A stretch of DNA of 61,696 nucleotides, taken from positions 1 to 61,696 of the forward strand of contig CANRFT010000010.1 of NCBI GenBank assembly GCA_947629955.1, in the 5' to 3' direction. Made by a program: the position numbers and the translations under genes. This DNA is from an uncultured Oscillospiraceae bacterium. GTDB taxonomy: Bacteria > Bacillota > Clostridia > Oscillospirales > Oscillospiraceae. Each line of letters starts with the position of its first letter. Position 1 is the first letter of the stretch. Under the pieces are notes generated by a model. It had not been told where the DNA came from, made no database searches, and was given only the letters and a program-made list of their open reading frames with translations. This document shows positions 41,422 through 50,171 of the stretch, one piece after another.

Positions 41422-41505
41422 AAAAATCGTTCTCCCTCCTGTAAATTTTTTCTTTTCTCTCGATCCTCATCTTGGCGTGGAAAAGCTCAAAAATCCCACG
41501 TGGTA

Positions 41506-41534
41506 ATCGTAACATACCGCCGGTCAAATGTCCA
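41506..41534 (-). promoter_or_regulatory. Promoter of the purine-uracil permease pair
   Basis: Minus strand -35 TGGACA, 17-bp spacer, extended -10 TGT-TACGAT. A CCACGTGG palindrome (41496-41503) lies near the predicted start point. Confidence 0.65.
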
Positions 41535-41595
41535 CTTGAATTTTCGCTGTTTTTTGCCCTCATTTAATGGGATTTTCCGGCATATTTCCCCTAAA

Positions 41596-41630
41596 AAAAT
41601 TCCGCCCGGAGTTTCTCCGGGCGGAATTTT
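41596..41630 (-). terminator. Terminator after the GtrA-like gene
   Basis: Perfect 16-bp stem with TTT loop flanked by AAAA/TTTT, 29 nt after the stop; T-run follows on both strands. Confidence 0.92.
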
Positions 41631-41658
41631 CGGGATGTAAATTCGCTGGATCGAGGGC

Positions 41659-42258
41659 TCAGGCGGCCTTCTTCTGGCCCCAGCCGGGGGCGAAGATGGT
41701 CTTGTCCACGATGAAGATGATGACCATGGACACGCCGCCGGTGACCACGGTGGTCACGATGGCGCTGACGGTGTTCCGCACGGCCTCGTTGTGGATCAGG
41801 GCCACGGTCACCGGGTTCCACACGCAGGTGAACAGGTTCATCACCAGGAACACCACCACGGTGGCCAGGAAGTGGCAGATGATCTGCGGCACCACGGGGC
41901 CCTTGCTCTTGAAGGTCACGTTCCGCTGCAGCGGGAAGTTGATGCACTCGCCAAAGAAGATGGCGGTCAGGTTGGCCAGCGTGAAGGCCAGGCCGCTGTT
42001 CACCAGATAGCCGCTCCCGTCGGAGGCCATCTCCAGAGCGTTGCCCAGAATGGACAGCTTGAAGTTCACCCCGAACAGGGTCACCGGGATGCCGGGCCAC
42101 AGCCACTCGGCGTCGCCCACCATGTTGTGGTAGAAGGTGGGCAGGAACATCAGCAGCAGGGCCTTGATGGCGGTGACCACGTAGCTGAAGATCAGGAACA
42201 GGCCGCCCTCACGGATCCATTGCGCCGCCTTCGGATGCTTTTCCATCCATGCTTTCAT
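41659..42258 (-). CDS. GtrA-like membrane protein
   Basis: A 199-residue membrane protein with about five hydrophobic segments. EGGLFLIFSYVVTAIKALLL and NLTAIFFGECINFPLQRNVTF carry the GtrA-family pattern (conserved N/F/R loop before a WTF/VTF turn). GtrA-like proteins are thought to help move undecaprenyl-linked sugars for glycosylation of cell-surface polymers. An N-terminal extra stretch and a 50-residue insert between helices one and two make it somewhat longer than the ~130-150 aa core. It lies 52 nt after the GH3 gene, in the same operon. Confidence 0.75.
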   Translation of the reverse strand: MKAWMEKHPKAAQWIREGGLFLIFSYVVTAIKALLLMFLPTFYHNMVGDAEWLWPGIPVTLFGVNFKLSILGNALEMASDGSGYLVNSGLAFTLANLTAIFFGECINFPLQRNVTFKSKGPVVPQIICHFLATVVVFLVMNLFTCVWNPVTVALIHNEAVRNTVSAIVTTVVTGGVSMVIIFIVDKTIFAPGWGQKKAA

Positions 42259-42310
42259 GTATGAGTCCTCCTCAATCTAAATTGAACCCTCTCCGCTTGG
42301 GGAAAAGAGG

Positions 42311-44731
42311 TCATTCCATGCTGTTGGCCTTCTTCTGCACCTTCCGCTGCCTGAAGAAGCCGCCGATCACGCCGCCCACGCCCTTGAAGAAGTGGCCGTT
42401 CACGATCTTCAAAATGCTGTGGCACATCTCCTGACTGCACATGCCGCCCGCCATCTTCCCGATGGCCCGAAAGGGCATGTTGTAGATGAAAATGATGTTC
42501 AGGTCGGGCTTGCCCTTCTCCATGCTCTTGTTCAGCATGTTGGTCATGATCTTGTAGACCTGACGGGCGGGCCAGCTCTTGGCGTAGTACAGCTGGCAGA
42601 TGGCGTCGTTCATCTCCAGCTCGCCCTCCAGCCAGTGGCCGTCGGGGATGGGATGGCCCAGCAGAGCGGTGAACTCCTCGTCGGACACGGCCTTGATGTC
42701 GCCCTTGGCATAGCTGGGCAGCTTGCTCATGTCATAGGGGGCGGGGGCGTTGGTGCCCTTCACCGTCACGGTGCCGGTGAGCTTGATGTCGGCCACAGAC
42801 GCGCCGATGAGGACGTCGTACTCGCCGCCGTCCACCTCGAACTTGTCGGTCTTCACGTTGAAGTACCGGAACGCCTTGTCGTCCAGCTTGATGGTGACCT
42901 GCTTGCTCTCCCCGGCCTTCAGGAACACCTTGGCAAAGCCCTTGAGTTCTTTCGCGGGGCGATAGATCGTGGGGTTCTTGGCGTGAACGTACAGCTGGGC
43001 GATCTCCGCCCCGTCCACCTTGCCGGTGTTCTTGATGGTGAAGGTGGCCTCGGTGGGGGACACTTTCAGGCCGCTGTACTCGAAGGTGGTGTAGCTCAAG
43101 CCGAAGCCGAAGGGGAACAGCACGGGGACGCCGGCGGTATCGAAGTAGCGGTAGCCCACATACAGGCCCTCCCGGTACTCCACCGTGCGCTCCTTGGCGG
43201 GGAAGTAGGGGGCGGAGGGGGTGTCCTCATAGGCCATGGGATAGGTCTCGGACAGCTTGCCGGAGGGGTTCACCTCGCCCAGGATGACCTTCAGCACGGC
43301 GCTGGCGCCGGCCTGGCCGCACAGATAGCCGTGGACCATGGCCTTGCACTTGTCCAGCCAGGGCATCTCCACCGAGGAGCCGGCGGACATGACGATGATG
43401 ACGTTGGGATTGACCTCCGCCACCGCGTTCAGCAGGTCGATCTGGCTCTGGGGCAGCTTCATGTGAGCGCGGTCCAGGCCCTCGGACTCGCTGATCTCGT
43501 CCAGGCCCAGGTAGAGCAGGACGTAGTCGCCCTGCTTGGCCAGTTCAACGGCCTTGGCCTGCATCTCGGGGTCGCCCGCGCCGGAGCGGGGATAGCCGGC
43601 CTCGAAGCCCACCACGTTCAGGTCGAAGTTGCCGATCACGTCCATGGTGTGGTCCAGCTTGGTGCAGTTGACCACGGAGGAGCCGGCGCCCTGATACCGG
43701 GCCTGCTTGGCAAACTCGCCGATGACGGCCACTTTGGAACCCTTCGCCAGAGGAAGGATGTTGTTTTCGTTTCTCAGAAGGACGATGGACTGCTCGCTGG
43801 CCTTCATAGCCATGGCGTGATGGGCGTCCACGTCGAAGCCCTTGCCGATGTGGGGGTCCACGGCGGCCCGAGTGGAGAGGACCACGTCCAGCAGCTCGTC
43901 CACGCGCCGGTCCACCAACTCCTCGCTGATCCTGCCGTCCTTCACGGCCTGGATCAGCTCCTCGTCGGAGTCGCCGCCGGTGGAGGGCATCTCCAGATGG
44001 GAGCCCGCCGCCACGCCGGCCACATGGTCGTTGGAGGCGCCCCAGTCGGAGACCACGAACCCGTCAAAGCCCCACTGATCCCGCAGGATCTCCTGGAGCA
44101 GGTGCTCGTTCTCGTTGGCGTAGACGCCGTTCACCATGTTGTAAGACGACATGATGGACTTGGGGTGGCTCTCCTTCACCGCGATCTCGAACCCGGTGAG
44201 ATAGATCTCACGGAGGGTCCGCTCGTCCACCACGGAGTCGGACGCCTGACGGCGCAGCTCGGTGTTGTTGGCGGCGAAGTGCTTGGGGCAGGCGGACACG
44301 CCGTTGGCCTGGATGCCCCGGACATACCCGGCGGCCATCTTGCCGGCCAGATAGGGGTCCTCGCAGAAATACTCGAAGTTGCGGCCGCAGAGGGGGGATC
44401 TCTTGATGTTCAGGCCGGGGCCCAGCAGCACGCACACGTCCTGGGCGGCGGCCTCCTCGCCCAGATATTTGCCGATCTCCTCGCCCAGAGCGGGGTCCCA
44501 GGAGTTGGCGATGGTGGCGGCGGTGGGGAAGCAGGTGGCGGGGACGGAGCCGTTCAGGCCCAGCTGGTCGCCGGCGCCCTCCTGCTTGCGGATGCCGTGG
44601 GGGCCGTCCGACAGGGTCATGTTGGGCACGCCCTTGGCCTTCACGCTGCGGCTCTGCCAGAAGTCCTTGCCGGACAGCAGGTAGCACTTCTCCTCCAGGG
44701 TCAGCTTGGAGACGATGTCTTGGTGTTTCAC
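42311..44731 (-). CDS. Glycoside hydrolase family 3 beta-glucosidase
   Basis: An 806-residue cytoplasmic GH3 enzyme. Order: GH3 N-domain (TLSDGPHGIR, KHFAANNTE, and FDGFVVSDWGASND with the Asp nucleophile at about residue 235), the (alpha/beta)6 sandwich domain (~residues 310-540, with IVLLRNENNILPL and AHMKLPQSQIDLL), and a C-terminal fibronectin III-like domain (YTTFEYSGLKVS through DVLIGASVADIKL). The final ~120 residues extend beyond the FnIII, ending in a basic tail rich in F, K and R that also carries an MCSQEM motif. No signal peptide. Hydrolyses beta-glucosides in the cytoplasm or oligosaccharides. 142 nt after the membrane-bound GH3, with a hairpin between. Confidence 0.95.
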   Translation of the reverse strand: MKHQDIVSKLTLEEKCYLLSGKDFWQSRSVKAKGVPNMTLSDGPHGIRKQEGAGDQLGLNGSVPATCFPTAATIANSWDPALGEEIGKYLGEEAAAQDVCVLLGPGLNIKRSPLCGRNFEYFCEDPYLAGKMAAGYVRGIQANGVSACPKHFAANNTELRRQASDSVVDERTLREIYLTGFEIAVKESHPKSIMSSYNMVNGVYANENEHLLQEILRDQWGFDGFVVSDWGASNDHVAGVAAGSHLEMPSTGGDSDEELIQAVKDGRISEELVDRRVDELLDVVLSTRAAVDPHIGKGFDVDAHHAMAMKASEQSIVLLRNENNILPLAKGSKVAVIGEFAKQARYQGAGSSVVNCTKLDHTMDVIGNFDLNVVGFEAGYPRSGAGDPEMQAKAVELAKQGDYVLLYLGLDEISESEGLDRAHMKLPQSQIDLLNAVAEVNPNVIIVMSAGSSVEMPWLDKCKAMVHGYLCGQAGASAVLKVILGEVNPSGKLSETYPMAYEDTPSAPYFPAKERTVEYREGLYVGYRYFDTAGVPVLFPFGFGLSYTTFEYSGLKVSPTEATFTIKNTGKVDGAEIAQLYVHAKNPTIYRPAKELKGFAKVFLKAGESKQVTIKLDDKAFRYFNVKTDKFEVDGGEYDVLIGASVADIKLTGTVTVKGTNAPAPYDMSKLPSYAKGDIKAVSDEEFTALLGHPIPDGHWLEGELEMNDAICQLYYAKSWPARQVYKIMTNMLNKSMEKGKPDLNIIFIYNMPFRAIGKMAGGMCSQEMCHSILKIVNGHFFKGVGGVIGGFFRQRKVQKKANSME

Positions 44732-44801
44732 TTCATATTACCTCCCAATCCTGCCGGCGGCAGGAGATTTAACAGTGTCAGCGCAAAAACACGCTTTTTG
44801 T

Positions 44802-44836
44802 GTCTGCCCCCTCCCCGCGCGGGGGAGGGGGCAGAC
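44802..44836 (-). terminator. Strong hairpin between the two GH3 genes
   Basis: 15-bp GTCTGCCCCCTCCCC / complement stem with five-nt loop; no T-run follows directly on the minus strand, so an intra-operon attenuator or RNA-processing element is more likely than a stop. Confidence 0.55.
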
Positions 44837-44872
44837 CGGGAAGCTCAGGTCGGATCAGGGCTCAGGCTGCCA

Positions 44873-47872
44873 TCAGGCGGCCTTTTTCTTGCCCTTCTTG
44901 ACGATGACAACGATGCCGATGACCTCGATGATGATGGCGACGGCGGCCACAGCCACGTCAATGCCTACGAAGGTCTTGGTCATCTTGTCCATACCGCCGG
45001 TGGGATCGCCATTGGCGTAGTAGCCGGAGTTGCCCACGGTGTACAGGATGTTCTTGCAGGCCTGACGCATCGCCAGCAGGACGGTGGGGCTCTGGTTGTC
45101 GAACCGGTTGGAGGCGGCGGAGCCGAAGCCCAGCATCAGGTCGTTGCCGTTGTGGACGGCCATGTCGGAGTTCATGTAGCCATAGGAGCCGTTATAGTCG
45201 GTCTCCACCAGGCCCACGAAGCCCCACTCGCCGCGGAGCACGTTGTTCAGCAGGTTGCCGTTGCCGCCGCTCCACTTGGTGCCGATGAAGTTGAAGGAGC
45301 TCATGCAGGCCAGGGCCTTGCCGGTGTAGTTCTTCACGCAGATCTCAAAGGGCTTCAGGTAGATCTCGCGGATGGCCTGCTCGGAGGCCCAGGTCAGCAG
45401 CAGGGAGCAGCGGTTGGTCTCCTGGTCGTTGACGGCGAAGTGCTTGATATAGGGATACACGCCCTTGCTGCCGGCGCCGTTGATCTCGGCGGAGGCCAGC
45501 TTGCCGGCCAGCACGCCGTCCTCGGAGAAGTACTCGAAGTTACGGCCGGCGAAGGCGCTGCGGTGGTTGTTCATGGCGGGGCCATACCAGCCGTAGTTGT
45601 TGCACTCGGCGTACTCCTGGCCCATGGCGGTTCCCATCTCCTCCATCAGAGGAGTGTTCCAGGTCTGGGCCATCAGGACCTCGGTGGGATAGGCGGTGCC
45701 GTAGGCGCCGGTCATGAAGTTGGACACGCCGGCGGGGCCGTCGCAGTCAGCGGTCTGGACCTTGCCCACGGAGTCGATCTTGGCGGTCTGCCAGCCGCCC
45801 AGGTTGATCATCTGGACCATGTCGGCGAAGGAGAGCTGATCCAGCAGCTTATCCCAGTCGGGATCGTCGTAGGCCTTGCCGGTCAGGTTGGCCAGTTTCA
45901 GGCCGTTCTGGGCGCCCAGGGTGGGGGCCACGTCGTCCGGGTTGTCATAGTCGGCGGAGTTGTAGCCGGCGTTGTTGTGCTTCTCCACCTCGGCGCGCAC
46001 CTCAGCGCTCATCTCCAGGCTGGCGGGAGCGGCAGTGGCCTCGGCATAGTTGGCGAAGCCGTCAGCGCGGGACAGCTGCACGAAGTCGCCGCGGGAGTAA
46101 TCCTGGAACTGGTTGTGGACGGGGGACTTGTCGCTGGGACGGCCGTCGCTGTAGTCGACAGCGGCCTGGGTAAAGGTCACCTCGCCCAGGACGGTGTGGG
46201 AGTCGGAGCGGATGGAGATGGTGTAGTCACCGGCCTCCAGCACGTACTTGCCCTCGCCGGAGTCGTCATAGCTGGCCAGATCCTCCTTGGGGATCTCGAA
46301 GGAGATGGCCTCGGACTGGCCGGCCTCGATAACGCCGGTCTTGGCGAAGTCCACCAGGTTCACGCTGGCCTTCTCGATGCCGCCGTTGGTGTAGGGCGGG
46401 GTGAAGTAGACCTCGACTACGTCCTTGCCGGCCACGGAGCCGGTGTTCTTCACCTCGACGGTCATGGCGATGCTGTCGCCGCTGGCGTCGAAGTCGCCGA
46501 TGGTCTGCTCAAAGGTGGTGTAGCTCAGGCCGTAGCCGAAGGGATAGAGGACCTCGTCCTCATAGTTGATGAGGCCTTCCTCGGCGGCGGTCTCATAGAA
46601 TTTGTAGCCGTTGTAGATGCCTTCCACGTAGTTCACGAAGGCCAGGTTGCCGGGATAGGAGGCGTCGGCCTTCACGATGGCCTCGCGGAGGTCGTTCACG
46701 TTGCTGTAGGAGAAGTTGCCGATGTTATTGAAGGTGGGGGCGCTGGTCAGGTCGTAGAGATAGGTGTCCACGGTCTTGCCGGAGGGGTTGACGTCGCCCT
46801 TGATCACCTTGCCCAGGGCAGCCATGCCGGAGGCGCCGGTGCCGGGGGCCAGGATGACCGCGCCGATCTGAGGATAGTCAGCCACCCAGCCCAGTTCCAT
46901 GGCGTTGTTGGCGTTGACCACCAGGATGACCTTGTCGAAGTTCTCGCACACCTTGGCGATCATGTTCTCCTCGGTGACGGAGGGCTCCAGATAGTGCTCG
47001 CCCGGCTCGAAGTCGTCGTAATTGCCGTTGTTGGTGTAGGAGCCGTTCAGATAGCCGTAGTTGCCGTTGCCCTGGGTGATGTTGCCCTCCTGGTCAATGC
47101 CGGTCATCTGGCCGGCGATGTTCCAGGTGCCCTTGATCACGGCGTTCATGTCGGTGGGCAGATCGGCGCCCTCACCGCCGGACCGGGACAGGACGATGAC
47201 CGCGGTGTCGGAGAACGACTTGGCGGCGCTCATCACGTCATCGGTGTACACGTCCACGGTGGGCTCGGGCAGAGTCCAGTCCTGAGCGGCCATGGCGATG
47301 CTGGGCCGGTCAGTGCGGTAGTCGGTGTAGATCTTGCTCAGATCCTCGTTGGTGGCGTAGCCCGCGTCCTGGAGAGACTGCAGGATGCCCACGGCGGAGG
47401 AGCCGTCGGAGGAACCGGAACCGGTGCCGCCGAAGATGGGGTTGGTGGAGCCCCAGCCGAACACGTTCAGCGCGGTCACGTCGGAGCTCAGCGGCAGCAT
47501 GCCGTTGTTCTCCACCAGGACCAGGCCCTCGTCGCCCACCCTGGAGATGACTTCCCTACTGGCCGTCATCGTAGCGTCGGTCAGGTTGACGCTGGAGTTC
47601 ATCATGGTGGAAAGGGTGTCCTTCATGGGGCCGAAGCAGATCAGGTTGGCGATGATCAGGATGGCCAGGATCATCGCCACCACGGCGGAGACGCTGACCA
47701 GGCCCTTCTTGATAACGATGCCCACGATGATGAGCACGATGCCCACCACCAGGACCGCCAGAATGGCGTAAATGTGGTTGATGCACAGATGGATGTAGCT
47801 CGCGACGTCAGCTTCGCTGACGCCCATGCCGCCCAGCGGGCCTTTCAGCAGGTTTACTAAAAGTTGTTCCAT
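44873..47872 (-). CDS. Membrane-anchored GH3 protein with permuted domain order
   Basis: A 999-residue GH3-family protein. Two membrane helices near the N-terminus (~residues 33-80), an (alpha/beta)6 GH3 C-domain (~95-400; RVGDEGLVLVENNGMLPL, AAQDWTLPEPT, GAVILAPGTGASGMAALGK), a fibronectin-like part (~430-560), then the GH3 N-domain with GPAGVSNFM, KHFAVNDQETNR and LVETDYNGS (TDY in place of SDW, probable nucleophile Asp), and a final transmembrane helix at the C-terminus followed by KKGKKKAA. The catalytic N-domain thus follows the C-domain, a circular permutation known in Ruminococcus albus beta-glucosidase. Anchored at both ends, so the enzyme should work on the outer face. ATG 47872 has AGGAGG eight nt before it. 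Confidence 0.92.
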   Translation of the reverse strand: MEQLLVNLLKGPLGGMGVSEADVASYIHLCINHIYAILAVLVVGIVLIIVGIVIKKGLVSVSAVVAMILAILIIANLICFGPMKDTLSTMMNSSVNLTDATMTASREVISRVGDEGLVLVENNGMLPLSSDVTALNVFGWGSTNPIFGGTGSGSSDGSSAVGILQSLQDAGYATNEDLSKIYTDYRTDRPSIAMAAQDWTLPEPTVDVYTDDVMSAAKSFSDTAVIVLSRSGGEGADLPTDMNAVIKGTWNIAGQMTGIDQEGNITQGNGNYGYLNGSYTNNGNYDDFEPGEHYLEPSVTEENMIAKVCENFDKVILVVNANNAMELGWVADYPQIGAVILAPGTGASGMAALGKVIKGDVNPSGKTVDTYLYDLTSAPTFNNIGNFSYSNVNDLREAIVKADASYPGNLAFVNYVEGIYNGYKFYETAAEEGLINYEDEVLYPFGYGLSYTTFEQTIGDFDASGDSIAMTVEVKNTGSVAGKDVVEVYFTPPYTNGGIEKASVNLVDFAKTGVIEAGQSEAISFEIPKEDLASYDDSGEGKYVLEAGDYTISIRSDSHTVLGEVTFTQAAVDYSDGRPSDKSPVHNQFQDYSRGDFVQLSRADGFANYAEATAAPASLEMSAEVRAEVEKHNNAGYNSADYDNPDDVAPTLGAQNGLKLANLTGKAYDDPDWDKLLDQLSFADMVQMINLGGWQTAKIDSVGKVQTADCDGPAGVSNFMTGAYGTAYPTEVLMAQTWNTPLMEEMGTAMGQEYAECNNYGWYGPAMNNHRSAFAGRNFEYFSEDGVLAGKLASAEINGAGSKGVYPYIKHFAVNDQETNRCSLLLTWASEQAIREIYLKPFEICVKNYTGKALACMSSFNFIGTKWSGGNGNLLNNVLRGEWGFVGLVETDYNGSYGYMNSDMAVHNGNDLMLGFGSAASNRFDNQSPTVLLAMRQACKNILYTVGNSGYYANGDPTGGMDKMTKTFVGIDVAVAAVAIIIEVIGIVVIVKKGKKKAA

Positions 47873-47953
47873 AGTGTTTCCTCCTACTTTTCCAATTTTT
47901 ACTGGGAACGCGCTCCGGCGGGGGATCGCCACACCTCACGCCATTGCGAGGGG

Positions 47954-48021
47954 ATTTTATCACAAATTTTACGGCTGTGTTACAGAACTGCACAAACTGC
48001 GCATTTTGGCGCACAAACTGC
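47954..48021 (-). promoter_or_regulatory. GH3 promoter with LytTR-type direct repeats
   Basis: Minus strand -10 TAAAAT (47954-47959) with a weak -35 TAACAC at 17 bp. Just upstream lie two perfect copies of GCAGTTTGTGC (47990-48000 and 48011-48021) 21 bp apart start to start. This fits the LytTR consensus [TA][AC][CA]GTTN[AG][TG] at eight of nine positions and the usual two-turn spacing. The neighbouring LytTR regulator is the natural binder. Confidence 0.7.
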
Positions 48022-48050
48022 AACAGGGCTCGGCAAAGTGCACAAAAATC

Positions 48051-48085
48051 CGCCCCGGCGTCTGCGCAAAGCGCGCGCCGGGGCG
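48051..48085 (-). terminator. Terminator of the LytTR two-component operon
   Basis: CGCCCCGGCG / CGCCGGGGCG stem with 15-nt loop, followed by ATTTTTG on the minus strand, 20 nt after the kinase stop. Leaves the GH3 operon with its own promoter. Confidence 0.8.
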
Positions 48086-48105
48086 GCGGGAGGCGTGTGG
48101 ACATC

Positions 48106-49428
48106 TCATTCGTCCTGGTCCAGCGGGATGACGACGGTCAGCACGAACCAGTCGTCCTTGGTGTCGATGCTCATGGAGCCGCCGTACTTTTCGGCGGTGT
48201 AGCGGATGGATTTCAGCCCGTAGCCGTGGCGATCCGGATCGGCTTTGGTGGTCCTGGGCAGCCCGTCCTCCTCCAGGGCGGGGGGAGCGTCGCAGTAGTT
48301 CTCGCACTGGATGAACAGCAGTTCCTTGCGGCTGTAGACCATCAGGTGGATCAGCCGCTTGGACTTGTCCGCGATGCGCAGCTCGCACTCGATGGCGTTG
48401 TCCAGGATGTTGCCGAAGACGGAGCTCAGGTCCACCACGTTCATGAAGCTCAACAGGGCGCCGTCCGCCACGCAGGTGAGGGCGATGTTGTGCCGGGCGC
48501 AGTAGAGGCTCTTGCCGGTGAGCACCGTGTCCAGCACCGGGTTGCCGGTCTTGTTCTGGGCCTCATAGTCCCGGATCTCGTTCTCCATCTCGTCCAGGAA
48601 GGCGGACCGGCGGGCCGGGTCGGTCTCCGCCCGGAGGACGGCGATCTGGTGCTTCAGGTCGTGGTACTTGTGATTGATGAGGTCGATGCTCTCCCGGGAC
48701 TGCCGGTACTGGACGTACTGGTTCTGGAGGATGCTCTGGATGGAGTCCAGCTCCTGCCGGGCGCGGAGCTCGGAGCGCTGGACGTGATAGGCGTACAGCG
48801 CCGCCACGCCGGCCAGGTCAGACAGGGTGCGGATGGTATGGATGTCGGCCACGATGCCTGTGGAGAAGGGCGTGTCGCTGACCACGAAGCTCAGGTTGCC
48901 GATGCAGAAGGAGGCCAGCGCGAAGGCCAGGGGGAGGATCAGCTCATAGGGGCGGTCGGGCAGAGGGGAGCAGGGCTCCTTCCGCAGCTCCTCCAGCAGA
49001 TAGACCGCGCCGAAGAACACGGCGTAGATGGGGATCAGGAAGGCCGCCTCCATGACCGGCCCGGACAGGTCGAAGGCGTTGGCGCAGTAGTAGTAGATCT
49101 GCCACTCCAGAGAGGCGGCCAGCTCCGCCAGCAGAAACGCCCGGGCGGTGACATATATCGCGGGGACGGCCCTGATGTCGCAGCACAGCCAGATGAGGCC
49201 CAGCATGATCAGGGCGGCCACCCCCATGCAGGGGAACCAGTACATCAGCGGCAGGGTGCCGGTGGCCTCCAGGAACACGCACTGGACGGCGAGCGCCGCC
49301 AGCAGGGCGGTAGGCAGGCCGACCCTGTTCATACCGGGCCGCTTGGGAAAGCGCACGATGAACAACAGGCAGGCGCACCACTCGGCCAGCGCGGTGAACA
49401 GCCGGGGGATATTTGGGGTGACGTTCAT
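48106..49428 (-). CDS. Sensor histidine kinase (AgrC/GHKL type)
   Basis: A 440-residue sensor of the HPK10 group. Six or so membrane helices in residues ~10-215 form the input, then a coiled-coil linker and the H box INHKYHDLKHQIAVL (phospho-His ~257), N box FGNILDNAIECE (Asn ~344) and G box GYGLKSIRYTAEKYGG. HATPase domain complete. Signal unknown; the LytTR target upstream of GH3 suggests a sugar or quorum cue. Its start overlaps the response regulator stop (ATGA), so both are coupled. Confidence 0.93.
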   Translation of the reverse strand: MNVTPNIPRLFTALAEWCACLLFIVRFPKRPGMNRVGLPTALLAALAVQCVFLEATGTLPLMYWFPCMGVAALIMLGLIWLCCDIRAVPAIYVTARAFLLAELAASLEWQIYYYCANAFDLSGPVMEAAFLIPIYAVFFGAVYLLEELRKEPCSPLPDRPYELILPLAFALASFCIGNLSFVVSDTPFSTGIVADIHTIRTLSDLAGVAALYAYHVQRSELRARQELDSIQSILQNQYVQYRQSRESIDLINHKYHDLKHQIAVLRAETDPARRSAFLDEMENEIRDYEAQNKTGNPVLDTVLTGKSLYCARHNIALTCVADGALLSFMNVVDLSSVFGNILDNAIECELRIADKSKRLIHLMVYSRKELLFIQCENYCDAPPALEEDGLPRTTKADPDRHGYGLKSIRYTAEKYGGSMSIDTKDDWFVLTVVIPLDQDE

Positions 49429-50135
49429 CGTCTCGTCCCTCCCACATAGCCGGCCAGGGCCTCCAGAAAGGCGGCCCGGCGCCCCCGGCTGATGAGCAGG
49501 CTCTCCCCCTTGACCTGGGCGCAGCTCCCCTGGATGCCCTCCACATGCTCCAGGTTCACCAGATAGCCCTTGTTGCACCGGAAGAAGCCCATGCCCTCCA
49601 GGTCCTGCTCCGCCTGCTGGATGGTGCCGGTGGCCTGATACACCCCGGAGCGGGTGTGGTAGAGCAGCTGATGGCCCTGGCTCTCCACATAGTAGAGGTC
49701 GGCCGACTCCATGCGCATGGAGCCCCCCTTGACCGGGAGAGCGACATACGCCTTGCGCCGGGCATGGAGCCGGGAGACGGCCCGGTTCAGCCGCTGGGTG
49801 AAGGAGAAATAGCTCACCGGCTTGAGCACATAGTCCAGCGCGTCCACCTCGTAGCCCTTGATGGCGTACTGGGCCATGTTGGTGATGAAGATGATGACCA
49901 CGGCCGGGTCCATCCGGCGGATGTAGCCCGCCGCCGTCATGCCGTCCATGACGGGCATCTCCACATCCATCAGGATGATGTCGAACTGGGAGTTGTAGGC
50001 CGCCACCAGCTTCTCCCCGTCGGGAAAGACAGCGGTGGTGAACGCCTGGGTGGACTCCCGGCCGAAGGTCTCGATGAATTGACAAAGCTGCTGGGCGCAC
50101 GCGGGGTCATCCTCTGCGATGGCGATCCGGATCAC
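49425..50135 (-). CDS. LytTR-family response regulator
   Basis: A 236-residue regulator. Receiver domain ~1-120: AEDDPACAQQ acidic pair, phospho-Asp in IILMDVEMPVMDG (~57), conserved Lys in DYVLKPVSY. LytTR DNA-binding domain ~130-232: YVESQGHQLLYHTRSGVYQ, FFRCNKGYLVNLEHVEGI. Start is a GTG with AGGAG upstream. Partner of the downstream histidine kinase; 36 nt after an M20 peptidase in the same operon. Best target: the direct repeats before GH3. Confidence 0.95.
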   Translation of the reverse strand: MIRIAIAEDDPACAQQLCQFIETFGRESTQAFTTAVFPDGEKLVAAYNSQFDIILMDVEMPVMDGMTAAGYIRRMDPAVVIIFITNMAQYAIKGYEVDALDYVLKPVSYFSFTQRLNRAVSRLHARRKAYVALPVKGGSMRMESADLYYVESQGHQLLYHTRSGVYQATGTIQQAEQDLEGMGFFRCNKGYLVNLEHVEGIQGSCAQVKGESLLISRGRRAAFLEALAGYVGGTRR

Positions 50136-50171
50136 GGCGTTCAGCTCCTCTCAAACGTGCTAAGGCGCGGT

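Noticed and set aside
41422-41600. Purine riboswitch before the purine permease
   Set aside because: The short leader shows no conserved purine-aptamer core or three-way stem.
42392-47860. An 1822-codon open frame on the plus strand opposite the two GH3 genes
   Set aside because: It is a by-product of GC-rich codons on the other strand; it has low-complexity Gly/His/Val/Leu content, no ribosome site and no family features, while the minus-strand genes are clear GH3 enzymes.
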